A stretch of 63,749 bases of DNA. Source: Planctomycetota bacterium. GTDB taxonomy: Bacteria; Planctomycetota; UBA1135; GCA-002686595. Location: positions 1 through 63,749 of the forward strand of contig JABACD010000027.1 of NCBI GenBank assembly GCA_014237855.1. The letters run 5' to 3'. The notes beneath the pieces are model-generated. The model worked only from the letters and a program-made list of their open reading frames with translations, was not told the origin of the DNA and did no database searches. Shown piece after piece: positions 45,622 through 53,893 of the stretch (position 1 is the stretch's first letter; every line of letters begins with the position of its first letter). Both the position numbers and the translations under genes were made by a program.

Positions 45622-47862
45622 GTGTCTTGGACCCTGCTCACCGCCCTCATTCTAGCGCTGCTGACTGCGTACCTGGTGCTACTCCTGCGCCGGTCCGAGC
45701 TTGCCAGAATGGCCAGCGCGGTCGACGAGCGCGCTCGGGCACGTAAGGCGGGAACCCATGCCGCAAGGCTTCAGCACCCACACATAGATCTCACGCGCTG
45801 CCTTGGTTGCTCCGCCTGCATCAGCTCCTGTCCCGAGGAGGGAGTACTGGCATTGATTCACGGGCAGGCTGCGGTGGTGCACGGAGCCCATTGCGTTGGT
45901 CATGGACACTGCCAGCAGGCCTGCCCCACCGGGGCCATCACGGTCCAGCTGGCCGATCTGGAGGAACGCCGGGACCTGCCAGCGCTGACCAGATCCTTCG
46001 AGGCCGTCGGAGTCCCGGGTCTCTTCCTGGCCGGTGAGATCACCGGTCACTCGCTGATCCGCAGCGCGATTGAACAGGGACGCACGGTCGCCCGAGCGGT
46101 CCAAGACGCCTGTTCTCTCGACGAGTCCCCAGACGGGTCTCCAGACTGGGATCTGATCGTCGTCGGATCAGGCCCCGCGGGGCTTGCCTGTGCTGTGGAT
46201 GCGCAGGCTCGCGGTCTGCGGGTCCTGCTGCTCGAGCAGGGCTCGTTTGGCGGGACGATCGCGCACTTTCCCCGGCGGAAGCTGGTCCTGACTCAACCGG
46301 TTGAGTTGCCCGGATGGGGCCTGCTCACAGAGCCCAGCTACACCCGTGAAGAGCTGCTCGAGATATGGCAGGAGGTTGCCAGGAGAGAGGAGATCACGGT
46401 ACAGGCAGGAGTCCGCTTCGAAGGGCTCCAGAAGGAGCCCGGAGGAGTCTGGCAAGTGAAGTCCAACCGGAGAGAGTGGACAGCGACCTGTGTCTGCCTT
46501 GCCCTGGGTCGTCGAGGCTCGCCCACCCGCCTGCAGGTGCCAGGCGAAGAGCTCTCAAAGGTCCAATCAGCGCTCCTCGACTCACGTGCACTCAGCGGAA
46601 GGAAGATCCTGGTGGTCGGCGGGGGCGACAGTGCCGTCGAGACAGCTCTCGCGCTCTCCTTGCAGCCAGACAACGAGGTGACCCTCGCCCATCGAGGAAG
46701 CGAGCTCAGCAGACCCGGCACCAGGAATCGCAAGCACCTGGAAGAGGCCGCACGCACTGGCCGAGTCCGCATCGAAGCCGGGAGTCAGGTCGTCGAGATC
46801 TGTACCGACTCCGTGAGACTCACACGTGGTGGACCCCACGACCCCCAGGCCTGGGAGCTGGAAAATGACGACGTCTTTGTGCACATCGGCGGGAGCACCC
46901 CGATCCCTCTGCTCGAGAGCTGCGGGGTCTCCTTCGACCCTGAGGATCGAAGGCGGGCCGAGGGTTCTCTTGGGAGCCATGTCCCCCACGTCGAGCGACA
47001 GCGGCTGCTCATCAGCCTCGCCACTGCCCTGATCGCCGCCGTTCTCATGATTGTCTGGGTGACGAGTAATCTCGACTACTACACGCTGTCCATCGCCGAA
47101 CGGCCACTCGCACCTGGATACGACACGCTGCGGCCCCCGGGCAGGATTGGAGTCACCTTTGGCGTTGTCGCGACCCTCATGATCCTGGTCAACCTGGCCT
47201 ACCTCCTGAGGCGAACAGCGTGGATCCCCCTGCACTTCGGCAGATTTCGCAACTGGATGACGATCCACGTGGCTACAGGAATCCTGGCGCTCCTGCTGGC
47301 CCTGCTGCACGGAGGAATGCACATCGGCGACACACCGGGGGGGCACGCCACGCTCGCGCTCTGCACGCTCGTGGTCACGGGCTCGATCGGTCGCTATCTG
47401 TACGCCTTCGTTCCACGCGCCACGAGTGGGCGCAACCTGGCCAGCGAGGAGGTCCAGGAGGAGCTTCGGCGCATGTCCGGCGAGCTCGAAGAAGCAGACG
47501 GTGACTTCGCTCAGCGGATACGTGAGTTCACCGCCGAGGAGAGCCTTCGAGAGCACTGGAATGGGGGCTACGCCAGACGACTGTGGGGTCTGCTCGTCTC
47601 CCGTCGACGGCTGCGACATGCGCTCGCTGACCTGAAGCACCAGGCGCGGGCCAGCGGACGCGACGAGGCCCAGGTGCAAGAGCTCGCACTGCTCATGGTT
47701 CGCGCCCACCGAAGCGCTCAGTCCGCAGCTCACTTCGAGGATCTACGAGGCATACTCTCCACCTGGCGTCACATCCATGGCTGGATGGCGCTACTGCTGG
47801 TCTTGATCGTCGCCGCACACATCTGGGATGCACTGCGCTACGGGGACATTATGAATTGGTAG
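45622..47862 (+). CDS. Membrane-bound Fe-S / FAD-NAD(P) oxidoreductase fused to cytochrome-b-like domain
   Basis: 746 residues from a GTG start. Order: an N-terminal membrane helix (~3-22); a ferredoxin-like region with C60, C63, C66, C70 and then C91, H94, C97, C101; a thioredoxin-reductase-like flavoprotein with GSGPAG (182-187, FAD) and GGGDSA (333-338, NAD(P)); then five membrane helices (~462-735). The flavin part lacks the redox CxxC of thioredoxin reductase, so it should act as an electron transferase. Histidines H549, H563, H567, H575, H717, H719 and H733 in or beside membrane helices suggest b-type haems. The 26-haem cytochrome gene overlaps its stop by 7 bp, pointing to electron exchange between cytosolic NAD(P)H and periplasmic cytochromes. 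Confidence 0.8.
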   Translation: MSWTLLTALILALLTAYLVLLLRRSELARMASAVDERARARKAGTHAARLQHPHIDLTRCLGCSACISSCPEEGVLALIHGQAAVVHGAHCVGHGHCQQACPTGAITVQLADLEERRDLPALTRSFEAVGVPGLFLAGEITGHSLIRSAIEQGRTVARAVQDACSLDESPDGSPDWDLIVVGSGPAGLACAVDAQARGLRVLLLEQGSFGGTIAHFPRRKLVLTQPVELPGWGLLTEPSYTREELLEIWQEVARREEITVQAGVRFEGLQKEPGGVWQVKSNRREWTATCVCLALGRRGSPTRLQVPGEELSKVQSALLDSRALSGRKILVVGGGDSAVETALALSLQPDNEVTLAHRGSELSRPGTRNRKHLEEAARTGRVRIEAGSQVVEICTDSVRLTRGGPHDPQAWELENDDVFVHIGGSTPIPLLESCGVSFDPEDRRRAEGSLGSHVPHVERQRLLISLATALIAAVLMIVWVTSNLDYYTLSIAERPLAPGYDTLRPPGRIGVTFGVVATLMILVNLAYLLRRTAWIPLHFGRFRNWMTIHVATGILALLLALLHGGMHIGDTPGGHATLALCTLVVTGSIGRYLYAFVPRATSGRNLASEEVQEELRRMSGELEEADGDFAQRIREFTAEESLREHWNGGYARRLWGLLVSRRRLRHALADLKHQARASGRDEAQVQELALLMVRAHRSAQSAAHFEDLRGILSTWRHIHGWMALLLVLIVAAHIWDALRYGDIMNW

Positions 47863-50270
47863 ATCATCACGAAACGCTCGCCCCATCCCCCTCGGGTGCC
47901 CCACTCCGCTTCTGGCGCCGTCCGCAAGTTTGGCTCGGGCTGGTCTCGTTCGTGGCTGTGGTCCTGCTCTTCTCCTGGGAAGAACAGCGGACTGTCCCCA
48001 CGCCGATCAGCGCCGTCCACGCCCAGGAGCCCGAACTCCTGGGAGCCGACGATTGCACGAGCTGTCATGGAAATGCAGAGGTCAGCCTCGCGGAGGCCTG
48101 CTTCGAGTGCCACGAGGAGCTCGGGCAACAGATCTCAACCCTCGCCGGCTTCCACGGTCAGGCCATTGAAGGCGACGCGCTCAAGTGTGGTGAGTGCCAC
48201 ATAGAACACTCCGGCCGTGAGTTCCCGCTGGTTGGCGAACTCAGCTTTCAACGTGCGGGTTTTGACTCTCGAGCTGCCTTCGATCACCCCTTCGATGGCT
48301 ACGCCCTGCGCGGTGCCCACGATTCACTCGAGTGTGTCGAGTGCCACCTGAACGCCGAGCTGGACCTCCTCCCTCCTGGCTCCAGGAGATATGGAGGCCT
48401 TCGGACCGACTGCATTGACTGTCACGAGGACACCTCGCATGAAGGGAAAATGCAGCGCGCTTGCGAGGCTTGCCACGGGCAGGACCAGCCCTTTGCCAGC
48501 CTTGACGGTTTCCGACACGACGAGCGCTTTCCTCTCGCTGGAGTCCACCAGCTCGAGGACTGTCGGCAGTGCCACGGCCAGCCAGGCGAGCCTGACTCGA
48601 TCGAGACTCTCGCCGGTCTGAATCATCCGCCAGAGATCAGAGGCTGCGAGGACTGCCATGAGTCCAGCCACGATCCAGGCTTTGTCACAGTCGCGGCAGC
48701 ACTGGAGCCTGGGCCGCCTGCGAATAGCTGCAACATCTGCCACCTCGACAAGCACACCAGCTTTCTCGATGCGCGCCAGGAGCTGACACCAGAACAGCAT
48801 GCAGCCAGTGGCTATCCCCTGACAGCCCCCCATGATGAGCAGGAATGCGCGGACTGCCACGCCCCCCAGCTCGAGTGGCTCGAACGCTTTCCCGGCCGAG
48901 CCAGGTCAGATTGTGCGGCCTGTCATGAGGATCCTCACAGGGCTCAGTTCAGCCGAGATTCGGACTTTAGAGAGTGCGCGGACTGCCACGCCAAGGAGCA
49001 CTTCCTTCCCGCAAGCTTCGACCAGAACGAGCACGCAAGAACGAGCTTCCCCCTGGACTACAGCCACCAGGCGGTGGGATGTTACGCCTGCCACCCCCCC
49101 CACCAGGGTGACCCAACCGACAGGGACTGGAACAGGATCGATCAAGCCTGCGAGGCCTGCCACCAGGACGCGCACGAGGGTTACTTCGTGGAGCGCCTCG
49201 CCACTCTCGGCGAAGAAAACACCGCCGCCTGCGCAGACTGCCACCAACCGTCCAGCTTTGCCGAAGCTGGACTCGACTTTGAGAGCGCTCATCAGCTCTG
49301 GACCGACTTCCCCCTCGACGGGGCTCATGCAGCTGAGGAGTGCGTGAGCTGTCACCGGGCAAGCGCGGAGGTTGATGTACTTGGTCGCTCCTTCGGTCGA
49401 ATCGCGGAGGTCTGGGGTGAGGTTCCCAGCGCTGCGAGACCGTGCGCCAGCTGCCATGCGGATCCACACGAGGTGGACTTCAATTCCGCACATCAACCTC
49501 AGGTGATTGCCGGCCGCCGAGGCTGTGCACGCTGCCATGACACCTCCTCATTCGCCACCCAACCTTTTGAGCAGTTCGATCACGAGGTCTGGACTGAACG
49601 CCACCTGGGCGGCGCGCATCTGGAGCTCGAGTGCCAGGACTGCCACCGACCTACAAGCCTGCCCGACGAGCTTGGCCGGAGCTTCGGGCGCGTACGCCAG
49701 GTCTTCGGGGAGGAGATCGACAGGTGCGACACCTGCCACCTCGATCCGCACCTGGGGCTCTTTGATGGCGACCATGCGCCTCCGATGGTCGAGGGCCGAA
49801 GAGAGTGTGCGCGCTGCCATGGCGAGGACAGCTTTGCCCGACTACGGATCGCCGAATTCGATCACGACTCGTGGACGGCTACGGATCTCGCCACGGGTCA
49901 CTCGGCCCAGGGCTGCGACGACTGCCACCCGAGACTGTTGGATCCGGGGTATGCCTCTCGTGCCCGGGCCGAGGCGGGCGGGCGCAGCTGTGACGCCTGT
50001 CACGTCGATCCTCATGCGGGCCAGTTCAGCGAATCTGGAAGTAACACCTGTACGGAGTGTCACCAGGACCAGAGCTCCTGGAGCGAGCTGGACTTCGATC
50101 ACGATCGTGACTCTCGCTATCCGCTCGACGAGGTCCATGTGGATCTTGACTGTGATGCATGCCACGTGGAGTATGAACAGCTAGGCCGACCGCCTCTCGT
50201 CAGATACAAGCCCCTGGGCATCGATTGCATCGACTGTCACACGCTCGAGAGAACAGGTGGGGATGGCTGA
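47856..50270 (+). CDS. 26-haem c-type cytochrome
   Basis: 804 residues from a TTG start overlapping the previous gene (GGGG about 10 bases upstream). One hydrophobic segment (~23-42) follows two Arg, either a signal peptide cleaved near 'AVHAQ' or an inner-membrane anchor. I count 26 CxxCH motifs, one per ~30 residues, to the very end ('CIDCHTLE'). Many sit in a repeated module: a His in 'FDH', then 'xPLxGAH', then ~5 residues and CxxCH; those extra His are the likely distal ligands, making bis-His haems. No enzyme-type motif is seen, so it is best read as a long periplasmic electron wire between the membrane oxidoreductase and the outer-membrane barrel. Confidence 0.93.
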   Translation: MVDHHETLAPSPSGAPLRFWRRPQVWLGLVSFVAVVLLFSWEEQRTVPTPISAVHAQEPELLGADDCTSCHGNAEVSLAEACFECHEELGQQISTLAGFHGQAIEGDALKCGECHIEHSGREFPLVGELSFQRAGFDSRAAFDHPFDGYALRGAHDSLECVECHLNAELDLLPPGSRRYGGLRTDCIDCHEDTSHEGKMQRACEACHGQDQPFASLDGFRHDERFPLAGVHQLEDCRQCHGQPGEPDSIETLAGLNHPPEIRGCEDCHESSHDPGFVTVAAALEPGPPANSCNICHLDKHTSFLDARQELTPEQHAASGYPLTAPHDEQECADCHAPQLEWLERFPGRARSDCAACHEDPHRAQFSRDSDFRECADCHAKEHFLPASFDQNEHARTSFPLDYSHQAVGCYACHPPHQGDPTDRDWNRIDQACEACHQDAHEGYFVERLATLGEENTAACADCHQPSSFAEAGLDFESAHQLWTDFPLDGAHAAEECVSCHRASAEVDVLGRSFGRIAEVWGEVPSAARPCASCHADPHEVDFNSAHQPQVIAGRRGCARCHDTSSFATQPFEQFDHEVWTERHLGGAHLELECQDCHRPTSLPDELGRSFGRVRQVFGEEIDRCDTCHLDPHLGLFDGDHAPPMVEGRRECARCHGEDSFARLRIAEFDHDSWTATDLATGHSAQGCDDCHPRLLDPGYASRARAEAGGRSCDACHVDPHAGQFSESGSNTCTECHQDQSSWSELDFDHDRDSRYPLDEVHVDLDCDACHVEYEQLGRPPLVRYKPLGIDCIDCHTLERTGGDG

Positions 50271-50272
50271 CA

Positions 50273-51976
50273 GTGAGCGGCCTACTCCATCTGACTGTTC
50301 TCGCCCTGGCATCGCCCAGCGCCCAGGACACGGTCGCACAGCGCATTCGCGTTGAACTGCTCGTGACAGGCAGCACCGAGCGGTCGGTCTTCGTCGACAC
50401 CGGAAGCAGCAGCGGCCTGGCAATTGGAGACCGCGCCAGCCTACGTCCAGGATCCGGTCCTCCTGTCGAGGGTATTGTTCGAGCGGTCACTTCCCATCAT
50501 GCACGGATCGAGCTCCTGGCTCCGGGGACTCCCACTCCTGTTGGAACTCGCGGTGAGGTCTGGATTCAACTCGAGCTTCCCGGGGAGGTCGAGGAGCCCC
50601 AGCTGGCGCCACCTGCGGAGACCGAGCAACAGCTCGCCCCGACGACACAGCCCCCTCCTCCAGACCATCCACCCTGGCAGGCTCCTCCAGAAGAATGGCT
50701 CGACTCCAGACCCCTTCTGGCCCCCGCAGTCTCATCTCCCATGAGAGATCGGGCGACCAGCATCCATGGCCGTGTCTGGGCCGGAGCACGCTGGCGTACC
50801 ACCGAGCTGAATGGCAGACGTGAGAGCGGCTACCTTCGTGGAGGCGCCTATTGGAGCGCGGAGAATCCCTTTGCCAGGGGGGGTGCCCTCGTCTTCGATG
50901 CCGAGCTGTACGCCCGTTACTACGACTCTGATCTGGGGCAGAGTGACAGGCAGAGCGAGCTGCGGCTCTCACGCCTCTACTACGAACTGGGTGGACGTCG
51001 TGACTCATCTCGAGCTCTTCGACTGGGGCGCTTCTACCAGGAGAGCATTCCAGAGTTCGGCCCCATTGATGGTGTCGAATTCGCGGAGCGCATCGACGTC
51101 CAAAATGAGGTCGGGGCCAGCGTTGGCCACATGCCGAGAATCAGCGGCGAGCTCGAGGTGAGCGAGGACTACCAGGCGGCCGTCTTCTACCGACACCGCT
51201 CAACCTCTGAGCTCCCCATCGATTGGCGGGTCGGCTATCAGAAGACCTGGCACGACGGGCACCAGGACCGAGACCTCTTCTTGCTCGACTCCAACCTGCG
51301 CACCCGTGACCAGTTCTTCCTTTCGGGCACTGCCTGGATCGATTACTACGAGAAAGACGAGACACAGAAGGATGAGCGCCTGGAACTCACCCGACTCTAC
51401 CTGGCCGCTGGCCGCAACAGCCTCGATGGCGATGGTATACGGCTATCCTACTCCGAGTTCCGCTATCCACTGATCCTCCGCCAGGAGTTCGACGAGGGGC
51501 TCAATGACGAGATCTTCGAGGAGCACAATTCACGACTAGGGCTCGACGGTTGGGCAACCATGAGCGGTGGAGTCCGGGTCCACGGTCGAGCTGATCGCTG
51601 GGCCGACGAGGACGATGGAGGCGAGGATGGATACGGAGCAGAGCTCGGCTGCGATCTACCGCGCTTTCTGCCTGGAGACGCCGAGCTAGGCGTGACTCTC
51701 TTCGGAAGCCAGGGAGAATTCAGCAAGAACTCGGGACTGCGAGTCTCCGCCCTCGGCTACCAGGAAGGAAATCTCTGGTCTTTCTCCTGGGAACTATCTG
51801 CAGTCGATGAGACCAGTGACAACACTCCCACTCCCACAGAGTGGCAGAACGCACTTCGAGGTAGCTACGACACTCAGATCTTCGAGGAGTTCAACCTGTC
51901 GCTCGATCTCGGCGGAGGTTGGGGCGACCAGGGCAATACTCTAAGCTTGGGCCTGTACCTGCAGCGAAGCTTCTAG
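50273..51976 (+). CDS. Outer-membrane beta-barrel candidate with N-terminal SH3-like domain
   Basis: Start uncertain: GTG at 50273 (AGGTGGGGA 9 bases upstream, 2 bp after the previous stop) gives 567 residues; TTG at 50225 gives 583 with a more basic signal-peptide n-region. After the signal ('LLHLTVLALASPSAQ') comes a ~90-residue beta domain ('FVDTGSSSGLAIGDRASL'), a Pro-rich linker, then from about residue 170 alternating amphipathic strands with many Tyr/Trp/Arg/Asp ('VFDAELYARYYDSDLGQ', 'DQFFLSGTAWIDYYEKDE') ending in a terminal Phe, the outer-membrane insertion signal. No haem motif. Lying between two multihaem cytochrome genes, it is the natural candidate for the porin of a porin-cytochrome conduit. 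Confidence 0.72.
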   Translation: MSGLLHLTVLALASPSAQDTVAQRIRVELLVTGSTERSVFVDTGSSSGLAIGDRASLRPGSGPPVEGIVRAVTSHHARIELLAPGTPTPVGTRGEVWIQLELPGEVEEPQLAPPAETEQQLAPTTQPPPPDHPPWQAPPEEWLDSRPLLAPAVSSPMRDRATSIHGRVWAGARWRTTELNGRRESGYLRGGAYWSAENPFARGGALVFDAELYARYYDSDLGQSDRQSELRLSRLYYELGGRRDSSRALRLGRFYQESIPEFGPIDGVEFAERIDVQNEVGASVGHMPRISGELEVSEDYQAAVFYRHRSTSELPIDWRVGYQKTWHDGHQDRDLFLLDSNLRTRDQFFLSGTAWIDYYEKDETQKDERLELTRLYLAAGRNSLDGDGIRLSYSEFRYPLILRQEFDEGLNDEIFEEHNSRLGLDGWATMSGGVRVHGRADRWADEDDGGEDGYGAELGCDLPRFLPGDAELGVTLFGSQGEFSKNSGLRVSALGYQEGNLWSFSWELSAVDETSDNTPTPTEWQNALRGSYDTQIFEEFNLSLDLGGGWGDQGNTLSLGLYLQRSF

Positions 51977-51982
51977 CCACGC

Positions 51983-53017
51983 ATGGAGAGTCAAGATCGT
52001 ACACCCCAATGCCAGCGCGATAGCCAGGCGGAGCACGCTGGGCGCCGTCTGGTGATGCTTGCCCTGGTCGCCTTCTTCTTCTCTGGACTGTACGCCTGCA
52101 TCTCGGAGCGGGACGTTCCCACTCACGGCTGGTGGAGCGACCGCGGCCCCGTCGTCCGGCACGACACCTTCCCCGAGGACTGCAGCCTGTGCCACAAGGG
52201 GTCCACCTGGACAGAACTCGTGGAGGACTTCGAATGGGACCACGAGGCAGAGACCGGCTACGCATTGATCGGCGCTCACGAGGGCGCCGAGTGCCTGCGC
52301 TGCCACAACGATAGAGGTCCGGTGCAGCTCTTCGAGCGACAGGGCTGCGGCGGCTGCCATGAGGACATCCACCTTGGACTGCTTGGAAACGAGTGCTCCA
52401 GCTGCCACTGGGAATCAGACTGGGTTCCTCGCGGTCAGATTGCCGAACATCGGTTGACGCGCTTCCCCCTGACGGGAGTGCACCTCACCACTCCATGCTG
52501 GCGCTGCCACCTGGGCTCTGAGAGCGGCATCTTCACCCTCGAAGACGTGCGCTGTGCTTCATGCCACCAGGAAGACCTGGCCGCAGCTCAGGATCCTGAT
52601 CACGCTCTCATGGGCTGGGTGGACAGCTGTCAGCGCTGCCACCTGACCACATCCTGGGGAGGAGCGGGCTTCAGGCACTTCGCCCTGACCAGCGGCTGTC
52701 AGAACTGTCACCTCGACGACTACCGCAGTGCATCCAGGCCTCTCCACACGCCAGACTCATTCCCGATCGACTGCCAGTGGTGCCACTTCAATGAATCCTG
52801 GCAGCCAGCCGAGCTCGATCATCCCTATCCGCGCGTCTTGATCCACGAGTTCTTCACCTGCGAGCAGTGCCACACATCGATTGGCAACTTTCAGACCTTC
52901 AGCTGCACCCACTGCCACTGGCATGACGAGGGCAATGAAGACTTCCGACACAAGGGTGTCAGGAACTACGTCTGGGAGAACCAGCAGTGCGTGGATTGCC
53001 ACCCCACAGGGCATTGA
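51983..53017 (+). CDS. 12-haem c-type cytochrome, possible lipoprotein
   Basis: 344 residues, ATG 6 bp after the barrel gene. An Arg-Arg-containing start and hydrophobic core end in 'SGLYAC' (C39), a lipobox-like site, although Tyr at -2 is not canonical. Twelve CxxCH motifs (CSLCH, CLRCH, CGGCH, CSSCH, CWRCH, CASCH, CQRCH, CQNCH, CQWCH, CEQCH, CTHCH, CVDCH) give about one haem per 25 residues. The 'WDHEAETGYALIGAH...CLRCH' module of the 26-haem protein recurs, so the two are related. The dense haem packing and possible lipid anchor fit an outer-membrane or surface cytochrome handing electrons to or from the outside. Confidence 0.92.
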   Translation: MESQDRTPQCQRDSQAEHAGRRLVMLALVAFFFSGLYACISERDVPTHGWWSDRGPVVRHDTFPEDCSLCHKGSTWTELVEDFEWDHEAETGYALIGAHEGAECLRCHNDRGPVQLFERQGCGGCHEDIHLGLLGNECSSCHWESDWVPRGQIAEHRLTRFPLTGVHLTTPCWRCHLGSESGIFTLEDVRCASCHQEDLAAAQDPDHALMGWVDSCQRCHLTTSWGGAGFRHFALTSGCQNCHLDDYRSASRPLHTPDSFPIDCQWCHFNESWQPAELDHPYPRVLIHEFFTCEQCHTSIGNFQTFSCTHCHWHDEGNEDFRHKGVRNYVWENQQCVDCHPTGH

Positions 53018-53066
53018 ATACATCCCCCTCAGCTTCATCACACGTTGAAGTCCAGAACACCCAGTC

Positions 53067-53888
53067 ATGACAGATCAAGCACCGTCCCAGGTTAGCTCCT
53101 CAAGACCCCCGACGACCTGGGCCATCGAGGCCATCGGGCTGACCCGCCGATTCGGTAGTTCGATCGCGGTCAATCAGCTCGACTTGCAGGTCCCCCCCGC
53201 CTGCTTCCTTGGATTCCTGGGGGCCAATGGTGCGGGCAAATCGACAACCATCAAGATGCTGACAGGGCTACTGAGCCCCAGCGCGGGGAGCGCAATCATC
53301 CTGGGCGAGGACATCGGAAGAGGATCGACCGAGGCCAAGCGAGCGATTGGTGTCGTCCCCGAGGATCTCGCGATCCACGATCGGCTGACGGGCTCCGAGT
53401 ACCTCATGTTCATCGGACGCATGTATGGCCTGAGTCGCGATACTATTCTCCAGCGCAGGAGCGAACTCCTGCAATGGATGGAATTGCACCATGACCCAAA
53501 GAAGCTGATTGTTGACTACAGCCATGGGATGAAGAAGAAGCTAGCCCTGGCTGCGGCTCTGATCCACGACCCCCAGGTGCTCTTCCTCGATGAGCCCTTT
53601 GAGGGCATCGATGTCATCGCGTCGAAGCTGATTCGCGAACTCCTGGCCAAGCTGCTCGAGCGAGGCGTGACCATCTTCCTCACATCCCATGTCCTCGAGA
53701 TCGTGGAGAAGCTCTGCACTCATGTGGCCATCATCCATCAAGGTGAGCTTGTCGCCCATGGCTCAATTGACGAACTCCAGAAGGGAATCTCTGATAACTC
53801 CGGCCGCCAGCGCTCGCTCGAGGAGACGTTCCTCGAGCTTGTGGAAACGGATCGGACAAACCTGCCTACCCTCTCCTGGTTGAGCTAA
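53067..53888 (+). CDS. ABC transporter ATP-binding protein
   Basis: 273 residues. Walker A 'GANGAGKSTTIKMLTGL', Walker B 'VLFLDEPFEGIDV' and a signature loop spelled 'YSHGMKKKLALAAALI', the ABC-2 (drug/lipid exporter) variety in which the usual LSGGQ becomes SHGMK. It starts 49 bp after the 12-haem cytochrome gene and ends 5 bp before the permease gene, so it belongs with the permease and could be part of the cytochrome operon. Substrate unknown; not the CcmA haem-exporter pattern as far as can be judged by eye. Confidence 0.88.
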   Translation: MTDQAPSQVSSSRPPTTWAIEAIGLTRRFGSSIAVNQLDLQVPPACFLGFLGANGAGKSTTIKMLTGLLSPSAGSAIILGEDIGRGSTEAKRAIGVVPEDLAIHDRLTGSEYLMFIGRMYGLSRDTILQRRSELLQWMELHHDPKKLIVDYSHGMKKKLALAAALIHDPQVLFLDEPFEGIDVIASKLIRELLAKLLERGVTIFLTSHVLEIVEKLCTHVAIIHQGELVAHGSIDELQKGISDNSGRQRSLEETFLELVETDRTNLPTLSWLS

Positions 53889-53893
53889 GAACC

